Assembly: GCA_020466095.1 (NCBI GenBank)
Contig: CM035806.1
Location: 51,003,783 to 51,067,782, forward strand
Source: Chlorops oryzae
Taxonomy: Eukaryota > Arthropoda > Insecta > Diptera > Chloropidae
Direction of reading: 5' to 3'
DNA length: 64,000 nucleotides
The translations under genes and the position numbers were made by a program. The notes beneath the pieces are model-generated. The model worked only from the letters and a program-made list of their open reading frames with translations, had not been told where the DNA came from and searched no databases. This document shows, one piece after another, positions 32,375 through 45,069 of the stretch. The number at the start of each line of letters is the position of its first letter. Positions within the stretch are counted from its first letter, which is position 1.

Positions 32375-35300
32375 GCCATGCTTAAAAAGTTCTAAGATGT
32401 ATAAAAATCGTATATGTCCTTTTTTATAAAACATATGAGAATTATACCGAACGAAAAGCAATGTAATTTAACATATTTCCTTTCAAATCAACCAAAAATG
32501 TTGTTGACTCAACCATTTTCCATTTTGACCATTTTGAAATTTTCGTTCTGCTCGTAAACCAAAAGGTTAAAAAAATTCATGGTTACGTTCGCTCAGTGTA
32601 ATGACAGCCTTCCATCCACATGGCAGTTTATTTCAAGATATCCTTTCATTTCTTATTGACTCTCTGCATTGCCGACTTGATCTGGATTCTTTGAGTTGAC
32701 TTTTGGAGGATCAAATACTCACAATGAATCTTGATACAAATTGGTGCGATCGTAGAAGATCCCACCCGTGACAGCCATTCTGAGCACAATTTGCGTATTT
32801 TCAGTACTTAACTATTGTTGAACGATTCCAAAATTTAAATCCTTGAGAATCACGTCTATTTTTTTTTTAATTACTATGGGCTAAAACCTAAAAAATGCGT
32901 GTCACGGGTGGGACCGTGTTCATGGAATTGCCGTTCTAAAGCACCTATAATGATTTAGCAGTGTTTCTCTTATCAAGCTGAGTATCTACAATTGCATATC
33001 TCTGATTATAAAATTTTCTTCTAATACTCAAAATGTTTTCATCACATGACCTAGCGTCACCTGTTCTCTATGCAAGTCTCAAAGGAATGAATAACGTAAA
33101 ATGAAAAAATTTAATGATCACTAGTCCTTAGTGCTGCTGTCAACAAATTACCTGCCAAAGGCTTCTGGTTTTTGAAAAATCTGATACATTGGGAAACACG
33201 TGTTAACTTTCCAAAAATAATACTTAATATGTAGAAATAATAATAAAAATAAAAAAAAAAGGGAAAACAAATGCATTTCGTTCAAGTTGTGCATAATGAT
33301 GATGAGCTCTTCTGGTGTCATTACTTGTCAAAAGCCTTGTCAACCCTCCAACAGGGAAAGCATAATATCGTTTTTCGAATAGACAAAAAAATAAAATAAC
33401 ACACGTAAATGACGCACCGAGGAACTCTTTGGCCCATTATTATTAATTGCATTAGCGGCAATTACCGAGCACAAAATATGTGTAAATAAATACATACATA
33501 CATACATATAGAATATATGTATAGATATATTTATTTTTTCGGGTTCGATTCTGTCGAGCACAAATTTATTTGTGTTTGCACGCTAATGTGACATAAAGAG
33601 ATAAAATTCCTTCGATAGAATATGACTATTATCCGTACGTTAAAAAACTATTGGGTAAATAAGAAGTGGGCGGGAGGTTGAGGTTGGCTATTTTTTCGCT
33701 GTCGAAAGTAATTGTCGAGAGTTCGTCTTAATCAAGGCTCTACACGATTAAAGTCGATTATTTACTTTGTTTTTTATGCTTAAAAAGCATGAAATTCTAT
33801 TAATTTATTCATAAAAGTACAACATACAGCGAAACTTCGTATTTTTTAAAGCTATTTTTAACTGGAATTCAATAAACTTCCATTAGTATTGTGCTTTTAA
33901 CTCTTCAATTCTCAGTGGCTTGTGAAAATGACAGAGGTTCAATCCTTTTTATGCCACAGTGAACTACTTATTTCTTTTTTAAATTCTCATCAAAATTTCT
34001 TAATTGTACGTACATATGTATGTAGGTTGGAGTGGCTGCCACTTAGGCCGTTAATCGGCCCATCGTGATACCACGAGAGGTTTTCTTGTGTTTGTGTGAG
34101 TGTATGTATGTATTTTTTTTTGTATTGAGTTTTTAACAAGTTCGAATCTTATAGCAGGCGAATGAAATGAGTGAAATGAGTGTATGTCAATATGATTATT
34201 AGCATCTGGCAAGTCTCTGAGCACATTTTGAGCGATCACTGAAGTCTCTGTGATGTTTGGTTGACTTTTTACAGTCATTTGAATGCGTTAACGCGATACG
34301 AAATTAGCACGTAAAAACTTTTCGTACAATTGTTTTTTTAATTCTCAAGACAATCCATAAATTTGTTTTTTTGCCGAATCAATGTGAACATACATATTTT
34401 CTGAGTGATTTGAATCCTTCTACTTTCGAATTAATTTCTTATTTAGATTTAGTATTAAATATTTTTTTCGCATAGTCAATTTACGAGGCGGTTTTTCGAT
34501 TTTTACAGCTGCAAGCGGTCGATCACGATAACTTTTGTTTTTGGATCAAATCAGATTGGTTCGCACGCACCCAAACTATTTTAGAACAGAATTTTTCGTC
34601 AAATATGATGAATGATTGACTCAAGCCGTTCAATTTTAGCATGCTAGAGGGTATTATTTAAGGAAAAATCAGTGAATTTGCAGTCAGAATGGAAAATTAC
34701 GAGCATCCCTAGCCTTAATAATCAGGTTCATCACCAGCTTCCAAATAATATCTTCATTTTTTTTACCATAAGAAAGCTTTAAAGCCATTTTTGAATCACT
34801 GTATTTTTTCTTGACAGTATTATAAATCTCCGAATGCCCATCACCGGGCCCGCAAAACGCGACCACTCCTCCTTATTGCTCTATCGCGCATAATTGGGTG
34901 AGTCACGTAATCAGTCCTAAGGTCCCTAATAAAATAATTGCATGTCTCCATCCAGCGACTGCATTATCGGCAGTACCTCGCTTGTCTGCGAACCTTCTAC
35001 TTCCAAATGTCCCATTCAAATTTGCTTAATGTACTACCATTTGTGTCATGAAGTGTCTGGCATTGCCTGCCACTTTTCCCTATAATTGGCGCAACTCATA
35101 ACGGCTACGAAGTTCTCGTTGGTTTATCAAGGAGTAATGTACCGGATTCATGGAAGATTTTTAGTTCGATCCATAGCACAATGAAATCAGTCTAAAACTG
35201 ATAACTTTTCTAATGGTAACATGGAAAAATGTAAAGAAAAACTGGCCTGATGACGTCCAGAGATGGAGAGAAACGAGTGCTCTAGTTGGGCTTATAAATT

Positions 35301-35433
35301 GGGCTTCATCAGCTAATATCTTTTGTTTTAACGTAAAGCTTTAACTTTTTAATCCAGTGCTTCCGTATTAAACGCCATCCTGAAGTCCGCAAAAGTCGAC
35401 CAAGGTCATTTAAAGTTTTCGGTCCTTAGTAGG
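32375..35433. other. Intergenic, no certain gene
   Basis: AT-rich sequence with a SINE 3' fragment at 34026-34085 (GGCTGCCAC...ATCGTGATACCACGAGAGG, - orientation). A short - strand open frame at 34684-34866 (ends IIKARDARNFPF) has acceptable codons but no recognisable domain. Confidence 0.5.
34026..34085 (-). mobile_element. SINE 3' fragment
   Basis: It shares GGCTGCCAC, GGCCCATCGTGATACCACGA and spacing with the 3' ends of the SINEs at 1710 and 55268. The tRNA-like head is absent. Confidence 0.5.
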
Positions 35434-35760
35434 TCAGTGTTGGTTATTTTGATGGTTCCTGCTTCGCATGGCCATAAAAATGATATGGCTCAAATTGAGA
35501 CCTCGAGAGAAGCTGGCATGATCTTGCAGAATGTGCACAATGTCGTTGGCTAATGTGGCGGCGCTATCACGACGTAAAAACATAATTGACGGCTGATTAA
35601 TGTCGAAAATGTCGCCCCGTTCCGTTTCACATGTTATAGTATTGGGACCAAAGTAATTCAAATTCTTCAATTCGAAAACAAAAACAAAAAAGGGATTGGA
35701 AAATACGCTCACTAAGGCGTTGGAAAAATTATTTTCTACGGCAGGCTTAATAAGTATTTT
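35434..35760 (-). pseudogene. Unidentified coding-like fragment
   Basis: An open frame of about 109 codons (no required ATG at its start) ends at TGA 35434-35436. Codon choice (GCC, CTG, CAT, GGC, CGT runs) is unlike the surrounding AT-rich DNA and resembles real exons of this window. Residues read ...FELKNLNYFGPN..., ...ETERGDIFDINQPSIMFLRR... and ...AATLANDIVHILQDHA..., an alternating hydrophobic pattern with a C-terminal helix. I do not recognise the family. It could be an exon of an undetected - strand gene or a displaced gene fragment. Confidence 0.35.
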
Positions 35761-36155
35761 AAAATTATTATTATTTTTTTTTAATAAAAGATTGTTATGT
35801 GGGTAAAAATTTTTTAAAAAGAAGCAAATGGCCTCGAATATTTCGGTTGCATGTTGCTATAATACACAAAAAAATTAATAAATAAATAAATAGCCTACGC
35901 TATCTGCCCATTTGATATGCTCTCTCATATGCACACAGTTAAGTACGCGTAAGTGCTAATGTCATTCAGTTTACAATATCATTAACAGTTCAGGTCACAC
36001 TTATGTACCCACGAAAGCACATCCTTCTGGGTCATTCGTGCGTATGGGGACTTCTAATTAATAAACAAATAGACGCACACACATTCGTACGGACATCATG
36101 TCACATTGAGCTCATGAACGTACATGAAAGGTAGACATAAATACTCAGGTTCCTA

Positions 36156-36528
36156 CCCTGTAGTAAGCAGTTGAGCAGTTATCTGAAAAGAACTAGTACT
36201 TTTACCAGAAGAACTGAAAGAAGTAGTACCATTTTTGGTTAAGCTTCCACCATAAGTATACTACCGATAATTGAAATATATATATTTACCGGTATATCTA
36301 CCGGTAAGGATTGAAAATAAATATATTTTCTCATTAACTACTTCAAGAAAAAAAAAAATATCAGCGATTCTGGTACCTTTTTCCCGTAAACACCCCGTAG
36401 TATTTAACTAGTGTAAAATTAACCCAATTGCCTCCAAAAGTACTCAAGGACAATTGAAAAGAGCTAGTACTGGTGGCAATTTGCACTAGTAAAGTACTAG
36501 TACAGCACTAGCTGAAAATTCTGCAGGG
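36156..36528. mobile_element. Element with CCCTGYAG termini
   Basis: CCCTGTAGTAAGCAG at the left and CTGCAGGG at the right, with AACTAGTACTTTT near the left and AAAGTACTAGT near the right as subterminal inverted repeats. Related in its termini to the element at 56326-56650. No target duplication was resolved. Confidence 0.5.
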
Positions 36529-37843
36529 AGGGTATAAATGAAATTCCCAAATTATTCCCATGTAAGAGAAGTTTCGACGTCCTAGCTCCACCTACGAAAT
36601 TATTATGTTATATGAGTGAACATACATACAATCGAAAGAGTTCTTTGATTATGGGTTCAAGTTGCGGTAAGTATTTTTGTGCTTTTGATGAATGAGAAAG
36701 ATACAATAATTTGGGCTGACGATATACCGATATGGATGAAAGAAGAAAAGAAAAAAACAAAAACCAACATTTTAGCCCAATGTTCATGTAACAATGTAGG
36801 AGGACTCTTTCTGACAGTTTTAGATTTTTCTTTTTTTCTTAAATGAATTATAAAATCCTACATGTACCCATGCACGTTACAGCTTGCTGTACATCATGTT
36901 GTATATAACAAAGGAATTTATTAACGTGTATGGGAGATTTTTAACAGTCAATGTCAATTAGCAGTGAAACCGATCGAAAGGTTTCAATTTTTGGTGGGTT
37001 GCCACTTTTTGGGGTATATCGTTTCATTTGAAATCGTACTGCATGCAGTAACATATGTATGTGGGACACTTTGTGTACTGCATTCAATGCAGCAAATCGT
37101 GATGCGTGGAGTAATGCACGGTAAGTTTGTGCCATATAGTACTATAGATGGCACTTGGCAAAAAACGTGTGTGCTGAATTGAAGTAGGCCCCCTGTACAT
37201 GCATTCTTATGGAAAAATCAAAAACGTAGCACGCCCCCTGAAAATTCCGGTTCCGGTCTAAAAAATATTTTATAATCTTGTAACATGAACTAAAATTTTT
37301 GTTAAAAATCATATATATATAAGTGATAATCAAAGGTTTTTCATAAGAACTGATTATATTTTACAGCAAAATATGTTATTTTTATACAATTAAAAATAAT
37401 TAGATAAAATTTTGCTCATATTATTGAGGAACGCTAAATCAGAGTACTCATGCGTCGAATATGACCGATTATAAAAAAGTTTGAATTCCACTACAGAACA
37501 GCTGATATGAAATATTCAGTGATATCATAACTAAAATTGCTCGATACATAACTAGTGGCTCAAGTACTTATGACATATCATGATAATAGAATGCATAAAC
37601 TATATATTTTTGGATCTCTTCTGAATGAAAAGGGTACAGAATTTAATAAACTGTCATAAAAAATTAAAAAAATTTAACATTAGGAAGAAAACGTTTAAAA
37701 ATTTAATCGCAAGTATGTTTTGTTACAAAATTAAGTGAATACTCAAAAAATTATAGCATCACTAGTTCACCACGGATTTCGGTTGTTGATGTAAGTGTCC
37801 CCTATATTACTATATGCTATATGGTTTGTGCTATCATCATCGA

Positions 37844-38431
37844 CAGTGATGCCAGATTGTGGGTTTTTCCCCATATTGTGGGTTTTTTTCACTCAAATAA
37901 CGTGACATGGCGAAAAGTATGGGTAATTTTATATCGAAATTTAGGCACTACATTTACGGTATATTTACTACTTGTGAGAATGAAAATCGTGTTTTCCCTC
38001 TTCCAGTACCATGGATGACTCTTTTTGCTGTATCTAGTCGCGGGGTAAGATTTTATGACAAAACACTTAAAGTGTGGACGCTTGGTAAACCTACACTCTA
38101 ATTGTCAAACTCTTTTGTCTGGCCATAAAGCGTGCCATAATCAATCCGTAGCAAAAGGGACAAGACGGATATTTTTTATTATGTCAACGAATAAAAAACG
38201 ATTTCAAGAAAAGTGGAAAAAGGAATTTGGGCCTTTGCTTCATGAAGTCGATTTTAATAAAATATTAAAATATTGTGTTTAAATCCAATGTTCAATTTTG
38301 AAATCGGTTCGCCCATATTTCCAAAAAATCATTCTGGGTTTTTTCGTGTGTTTTTAGTTTTTGAAAATGGGGAAAAGTGGGTTTTTTCCAATAAATTAAG
38401 GTTTTTTTATCGGGAAAATCTGGCATCACTG
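37844..38431. mobile_element. Non-autonomous hAT element (588 bp)
   Basis: Perfect 15-bp inverted termini CAGTGATGCCAGATT with a perfect 8-bp target duplication ATCATCGA (37836-37843 and 38432-38439). On the + strand near 38180-38280 a short frame (KKRFQEKWKKEF...) resembles the start of hAT transposases, suggesting an internal deletion derivative. Confidence 0.9.
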
Positions 38432-38439
38432 ATCATCGA

Positions 38440-40088
38440 AATCGAAATTGACCAATGCGGTGAAATTTGAGGGTAAAAATAAAAATTCAATAAATAAAAT
38501 AACTTTTCAGAACTCGGATTTGAAAGTCACAAAGAAAAGGAAAAAGGTAATTTTTATTCAAAAATAAAGATATAGTAATCACCCAGACTGGTTATCAGAG
38601 CAGAGTGAAGTTTACTGTGCGAGACTCCTAGAATATAAGTACATACATACATATGTATGAATTGGGGCTATGATATCATATCTTTTCAGCTAAGAACCCT
38701 GAGATCATCAATGAAAGCGAAAAAGAAAGAAATTTAGAAAGAAGAAAACATTTTTCAGTTTGTCATCAACGCTAGGCGATCACTCCGCTGAGTTACGGCA
38801 TGACTTGACATGCCATTTTCTGTTGACGCACTAAAGCAAATATCGGATTAACACAATTTTCCGCCCCATGCAGCTGCCTATGTTGCCTATTCGGTAAATC
38901 CATCACTGAATATACCCGCAATTGTAATTGGTCGCGTTGTATCTGCTGCATTACTAGTTCCAGCGTGGTCTAGTGTCGCCTCGCAAACACGGTCATACAT
39001 AATGTCAATAGGAGAATGCATTGCCTGGGGTGTAGTTGGTCAATAGTACTGATGGCATGGACTCCAGTGCAGGAGTGACACTAGCACTGTTGGCTTTACT
39101 ACAGGGTTTGATGGTGAAATCATTTCTTTGTATTTACACAAAATTCAAGGGCACCCGTGACCGAAGAAAGTTGATTTATTTTTAAGGCACATACGCAGAA
39201 AATTATTTCGGAATAGGGTGGCATGCGTCACTAATTGATTCCTCGAATATCGATATCGGAGCAAATCAACCTCTGCGTGAGCTACTGGTTTCTTTTAGGC
39301 ATAGAAATTTCCCTGGTCCTAGTTGTTTTTACACTGAGACTTAACAAAGTGTTCATCGTAGTTTTTTTGAGGTTTCAATTTTCAATTTTCAAATGAAAAC
39401 TTAATCCTCTGCAGCTGATGTGATCTACTTAACTTTAACAATATGTACATATATAACTGACCTGGGGTCTATCAGACTTCTTATCTCTTAACTGATTTTC
39501 CTCTTAGAGTTCCTAACTGGCGTGTTTTTGGCCTTATTTCTTATAAGAGCAAACAGTTTTTAAGCCAAAAAAGCATAAAAATATGAAGTAAAAGGCGTTT
39601 TTTTAAGAGAGCACAAGGATCGTAACTTCCTATTTTACAAAAGCTCACAAAAGTTTCTGTTTTGCACGGTAGTCTGCCAGACTACATCTGCAGAGGGTTA
39701 AACGAGGTTTATGAATACTGCCAGGCAGTGATAGTATTTTTAAGAACACCCCGAGCAGAAATCATGTTATTTCAGTTCCCAACTGTAAATAAAAGTTTCC
39801 AAAATTTGGCATCCTTTAGAATCATATCCTTTTTCTCATTGCTAATTTGTGACTGTGACTGGTGTAACCATCACTTTAGAATTTCCCATTTAGCCGACAT
39901 ACAATTTGATCGAGTTCAATTGACATGAAGACTAAACACCTAAATGAGATTTGCTTCAAGAGTTCAAATTCTAGAAATTTTTTAGTTAAATTGAAAAGAG
40001 CACCCAACAGCACCTTGCGGAAGGAACTCTTCGAGATCTCTTTAATAAGCTAAAACAATTAAGAAAGCTTAACTTTGATACAGTACCA
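38440..40088. other. Intergenic, nothing recognised
   Basis: AT-rich sequence without repeats or coding patterns I can support. The open frame 39662-39928 has no domain. Confidence 0.5.
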
Positions 40089-40530
40089 AGCTTCCCGACA
40101 ATATTGACACGCTATGAATTTCCTTTCCGTACGGAAGTTAGAAAACAACAATGAATGCAACACATCAATTTTTCTCGTACACCTTTCATTCCTCTAGGTC
40201 GAGCTATGTTTCAAAGAAGGTTCTATACTTTCTATTTCGGAAGCAACGAAAAATGTCGATTTGTGGGCTCGGCAGTTCGCGAATATCACCCAAGTTCACT
40301 TCGGATCATCTTTCTAGCGAAACCTTACCTGTATGCCAAATTTCCACGTGATTGGTCCAGCCGCTTAGAAGGAGCTCCGACCGAAGACGGATGGACGAAC
40401 GGACGGACGGACAAACGGTCAGACGGACAAACGGTCAGACGGGTTTGTCTTATTCGATTTAGTTTTCGATTACATATGTATGCATATATTTGTCTACAAC
40501 TGCGGAGCTTAGTTCTACCTGGGTATTTCC
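40089..40530 (+). mobile_element. Diverged Helentron-like element, subfamily B remnant
   Basis: It shares, in order, CTTCCCGACA, TACACCTTTCATTC, ATTTGTGGGC, CAAATTTCCACGTGATTGG, a GGACGGACAAACGGTCAGAC tract and GCGGAGCTTAGTTCT with the copies at 11494 and 44302. Both termini are eroded. Confidence 0.7.
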
Positions 40531-41054
40531 ATAGTAGCAGTCGCGACAGGTTTACGGATATTTTTTAAATAAAATTGAAATTTAAATAAATACATCAAAG
40601 GGATTAATTGATTTCAAACATATGAGATGTCTTTTTCCGATAACAAATGAAAGCATTCGGGAAAAAAATAATTTAGGTAAATACTTTTTTAGACCATGTA
40701 TTTTGTACAAGAATATACCTGATATGTGGCATAACGATGTAAGAAATAGAAAAAATTTTGTTTTGAAAATGTTTCAGTCGCGACAAGAAAACGTTTCAGT
40801 CGCGACACCATAAAAAAAATTAAACAATTTTTGAGTTTGTTTTCGTTTATTACATTTATTCAAGCTTTTTATGCAGTCACATTTTATTGCAGACAATCCG
40901 TTAACCCCAAAAATCAATGAATTGAATCCATCATTTTTAAATTAGTGCATATTTTCGATATTTTTGATTGGTTTCAGGTGGATTGTCCCACCTTTCTTAT
41001 AAGAATTCTGTTTGCTGCATTATTTCTTGGTTATCGCAATGTAACACAGCTGCC

Positions 41055-41155
41055 CGTTAGGCCAACGGCGTTGGCTCATGGGATAGTGTATATGCTTCCG
41101 AGCCAGAATTATGTGTGTTCGAATTCCACTCCACGAAAAATCTTGAAAAGTTTTT
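41055..41155 (+). mobile_element. tRNA-like SINE head
   Basis: GTTGGCTCATGGGATAGTG (A-box-like) and GTGTTCGAATTCCAC (B-box-like) at tRNA spacing. Downstream, to about 41440, lies non-coding sequence (GGAGTCGGCGTTAAACTGTA) that may be the body of the same element. It does not fold as a complete tRNA. Confidence 0.4.
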
Positions 41156-41439
41156 TCAGTTAATCTTTAAGAAGACCCACTAACAAGGACCCACTAGTCG
41201 GTTGGTTCCTGGCAAGTCCACCGATGAAGCTAAATTTGCCTATAAAAAGGTTCTCCAAAAGAAATTTGCCGTTCGGAGTCGGCGTTAAACTGTAGGTACC
41301 ACTCTTCCGCGATACAGACAGCGACAGGTCGGCTGTAAGAAAAATTTCGTCGCACCATTAAGACCACAAAGCGTACCCCGTTGTAAACGGGATTAATAAT
41401 CGCTAAGAAAGAGAAGAAGATCGCAGTGTAACACAGTCA

Positions 41440-44030
41440 CTCCATTCGACTTCTTATTGTGCACGAAGAAATCAAAACCTTCTGCTGCAGTGCTAATTTT
41501 AGCCCGCCGGTACATTATTGCTATCCATAAGGATCATTTCACTGCTGCCCCAATTTCATCCACCGCACTTTTACTATGCCCCGATGCAAAAAACTACTTT
41601 GTCATATTTAAGTTAAAGTCCACCTTTGCAAAATACAAGTTAAAAAGATTGAACCTATTCTTAAATTGTGCAGCACACCGATCCGAAAACACATGTATTG
41701 TACGCAATCCAATTTTACTTTTGATATGTTCAACAACAGTTTTTATAAAAAATCACACGCTTTCTTTGTTCACGTGGTTCAAATCATCACTTACTATTGC
41801 GTAACAATGGGAAGTTTTACCCACTTCAGACTTCACCCAGGCACACGCCGTAAAAATGGTTACTTTCGCCTGATTCCAGTGTGCGCTTTGCACCTCATCC
41901 TCGGAAGTGACTGTAAAATTTTCCGCAAAGCCTATTTGAAACACTGCCTCATGGCACACAATTTGTTCTTTAATGTTTCGAAAGTGTTCACTTTGAGTTT
42001 GGTGAATATAAAAATGTTGTTTGAATTTTTTAGTTTTGCTCTCCAACATTTGAATATTTGGCAATAAATCAAAAATAGTATCGCATTCCTTTATAGTAAA
42101 TAGTATAAGTGGTATAGAAAGCTAAGTTATCAATGTAATAACTATTCCACAGTTTTGTTTGTCCCATATTTGTATTTTCATACTCTTAAGCTCTCTCGAT
42201 AGCAATATGAATAAGATATTAATTGATTTGTGCAGACATAAGAATTTATTCTTGTTGCACAATGATCACTAAAGTAAAAGAAATTCAAATTCAAATTCAA
42301 AAAATTCTTTGCAGTTATTTTTCATGCACGCCTCGCTTGTTGTGTCGCAACATAAAACTCGTCCATTATTTCTTTGGCAGTTCTTGCCATGGTAGGCAGT
42401 ACTTCTGAAACTGATTTCAGCAAAAAATCAACAATTTGCGTGGTATATGCAGACGCACAAGTTTTCGGGAATCTGTGCAATTAAGCGAACATACTCGGGG
42501 GGATGTTTCTAAAACACAGGCTGTCCCATTTTAATTAGTGGATTTTCTTGCTTAAATAAATGCTGGTAGCATTCTCCAACAGTCATTACTAGAGCTTGTC
42601 AAAAGTGTTAAATGAAAACCTGAAAATTGTTGTTAAAATGTTAAGGAAAAATTACGAAAAATGTTGGAAAAATTGTTAAATTAAAAAAAAAAATTTACTT
42701 ACATATGTATATATTTACATATATTTTTAAAAATAACTGTGTATAACAAAGAAGAAAACTTTAATTTTCTGTATTATCTTCGTCTGATATAAAGTTATTA
42801 AATTGTATGCAATTTAGTTTTGTTATGTTTGACTCTTTCAGCGAATGGCGTCTATCAGACAAAATGTATTTGTAAATAGAAAATGACCGTTCAACGTCGA
42901 CGGATACCAGTGGTGTGTAGTCACATTTGATTTTTTTCTCAAGGGGAATGTCATCAAAGAAATTTACATCAGGGTTTTTTGTCAAAACTCTCTCCAGCTT
43001 TTGCAAAACGGCACCTTTTAACTTACTTTTCACAGCGGATAAAATTGCCATTTGTTCGGGTACTGTTAAACCATACTCTAAGGATGTTATTGCTTCGGTC
43101 AAAAATTTATATGTCAGAATATGAATGAATTTAGATCACATGTATAGTAATAATTTTTCTTTTGCTCTTTACTTCTTTTCCCGATAACCATCGATAAAAT
43201 TAGGGGTGATAGCAATTTTTACTTGTTTCGCTACTTGTTTCGATCTGAAACACGTAGTTTCGAAGTGTTTCGGATGTCAACATTTTTATAGCGAAACCAG
43301 TGTTTCGAGCTGAAACACGTTCCGTCTGAAAATTCGACACAATATATTGGGAACAGAAATTGCATGAAATTAAAAAAAAAACTTTGAACGAACATGAGCA
43401 AAACTTTTTAAAATTCAAAAATCGCTAAAATTGTTGTTATTTCAAAAATTTACCAAAAATTGTTAAAAATTATTGCTTTAACATTTTAACATTTTTGACA
43501 AGCTCTAGTCATTACCATATACCTCAACTGCATTTGCACTCCTTTTACACGTTTTGAGTCCTTCCTGCCTGGCATTTGGTGGCTCAAATCCTCTCTTAAC
43601 AAATTCTTCGCTGTTTCTCGATCCACTGATGCCGATTCGAGCAATTTCTTTTTTTTTTTTTTACTGTTAATAGCCAATCCGAATTAGGCCTAGCAGCTTC
43701 TAAAGCAAGCTTCCTTACAACTGCAAGTTTTTTTTTTTGATGGGCTACTCGAAAGCTGGCGTTTCACCTTCGTTAGAGATTTCTTGAGAGAACGACATTC
43801 ATCGAGCGACGATTCGTCAAGAAGTGCCTTATCGCGATTCTTTTTCTCTCGGAGTTTCCTTGGACGTTTACGGTCGTTTCGCGAGTTAAGCTTACATCAT
43901 CCATAAATTGTTTTTGAGCCAGTCTACGCTTTTTGCATTGCTCCTGTTCTTTTACAAAAAGACCTGGCATCTTACTGGATCTTCTTTCAATTTCTTTCTG
44001 AACCTTTGAACTTTTTTTTGGAAACTCCAT
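41440..44030 (-). pseudogene. Frameshifted pseudogene of a transposon-associated protein, split by a hAT element
   Basis: Read on the - strand from 44030, the pieces are, in shifting frames: a basic N-terminal region (RKKLKEDP near 44000; RKLREKKNRDKALLDESS near 43840), KKLLESASVDRETAKNLL (about 43640), and LRYMVMT, which is interrupted by the insertion and resumes as VGECYQHLFKQENPLIKMG. Then come ENLCVCIYHAN, then AVFQIGFAENFTVTSEDEVQ, SAHWNQAKVTIFTACAW and YAIVSDDLNH (about 41990-41790), then FSDRCAAQFKNRFNLF and FFASGHSKSAVDEIG. This order matches an arthropod and cnidarian protein family of uncharacterised, probably transposon origin with a DDE-like core (recalled family pattern). Many stops and frameshifts make it inactive. 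The hAT element 42590-43507 sits within it. Confidence 0.7.
42590..43507 (-). mobile_element. hAT deletion derivative with a C-terminal transposase remnant
   Basis: 918 bp. The termini TAGAGCTTGTCAAAA (left) and its inverse (right) are flanked by a perfect 8-bp duplication GTCATTAC (42582-42589 and 43508-43515). The - strand frame 43102-42761 encodes about 113 residues ending a hAT C-terminal dimerisation region (VERSFSIYKYILSDRRHSL). The zinc finger and most of the catalytic domain are missing, so it is non-autonomous. Between 43210 and 43330 lies a cluster of CTGAAACACGT/GTTTCG words. Confidence 0.92.
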
Positions 44031-44301
44031 AATTGTTTACATGCATATTAGGTAATTTGAAAAAAAAAAAAAAAAAAAAAAAAACATTGACAGTTCACGG
44101 TCCTTAGATACCACAATCCTAATCGAATTCTTCGTATCGTTTTTATCCTTCCTCTAAAATATTTTTATTTGGCGGTCCTTATTTTTCTCCAAATCCGAAG
44201 TTGACTCCACAGCAACCACGTCGAAAGTGATTGACAGCTCAAACTAAAAAAGGTTTCGCTCGCGATATACATATTTAACAAAATAAAAAAATAAATAAAA
44301 A

Positions 44302-45069
44302 CAAGTAAGAAAGCTAAAGTCGGTCAAGCCCGACTTTGAAATACCCAGCGTCCCGACATTATCAGCGCACTATATTTTGCTTCTCTATTTGTGGGCGTGC
44401 CAGTGGGAGGACCACATAAATTATTTCCCTACACCTTTCATTCGCCTTGGTGAACCTATGTTGCGAATTTGAAGCTTCTACGCCTTTTACTTCGGAAGTT
44501 ACAAAAAATCTTCATTTGTCGGCGTGGCAGTGGGCGGGCCACATAAAATTTTTTCCTACACCTTTCATTCGCCTTGGTCAACCTATGTTGCAAATTTGAA
44601 GCTTCTACGCCTTTTACTTCAGAAGTTACGATAAGCCCTTATTTTTGGGCTTATTTGTGGGCGTGGCTCGAGGAGGACGGCGTCCATTTTTTTCCAGGAT
44701 ATGTCCCTTTTTGTAGTTTACCAGTACACCAAATATCAATGGAATGTGTTGACTGGTTCGCAAGTTACAAGCATTTTACTTAAAACACAATAAATTCATT
44801 TGTGGGCGTGGCAGTGGGCGGATGTCTCCCATTTTTAATTAGGATCATACTCGGACCCCGATATACATGTGTGCAAAATTTCGAGTTCATTGGTTCAGCC
44901 GTTTCGGAGGAGATCCGACTACGGACGGACGGACAGACGGACATGTCTAAATCGATTCAGTTTTTGATCCTGATCATTTCTATATATATTTTTCTATATC
45001 TCTGGAGCTTAATTCTCCCTGTTGCAAGATTTGCACAAAACTAATATACCCCGCTTACGCTGGGTATAA
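44302..45069 (+). mobile_element. Helentron-like element, subfamily B (near full length)
   Basis: CAAGTAAGAAAGCTAAAGTC with hairpin AGTCGGTCAAGCCCGACT, ATACCCAGCG near the 5' end and CGCTGGGTATAAA at the 3' end. Three GTGGGCGTGG-type blocks and a GGACGGACGGACAGACGGAC tract (about 44925) lie inside. Nearly the same as 11494-12153 but with an extra internal block (44520-44640). Confidence 0.82.
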
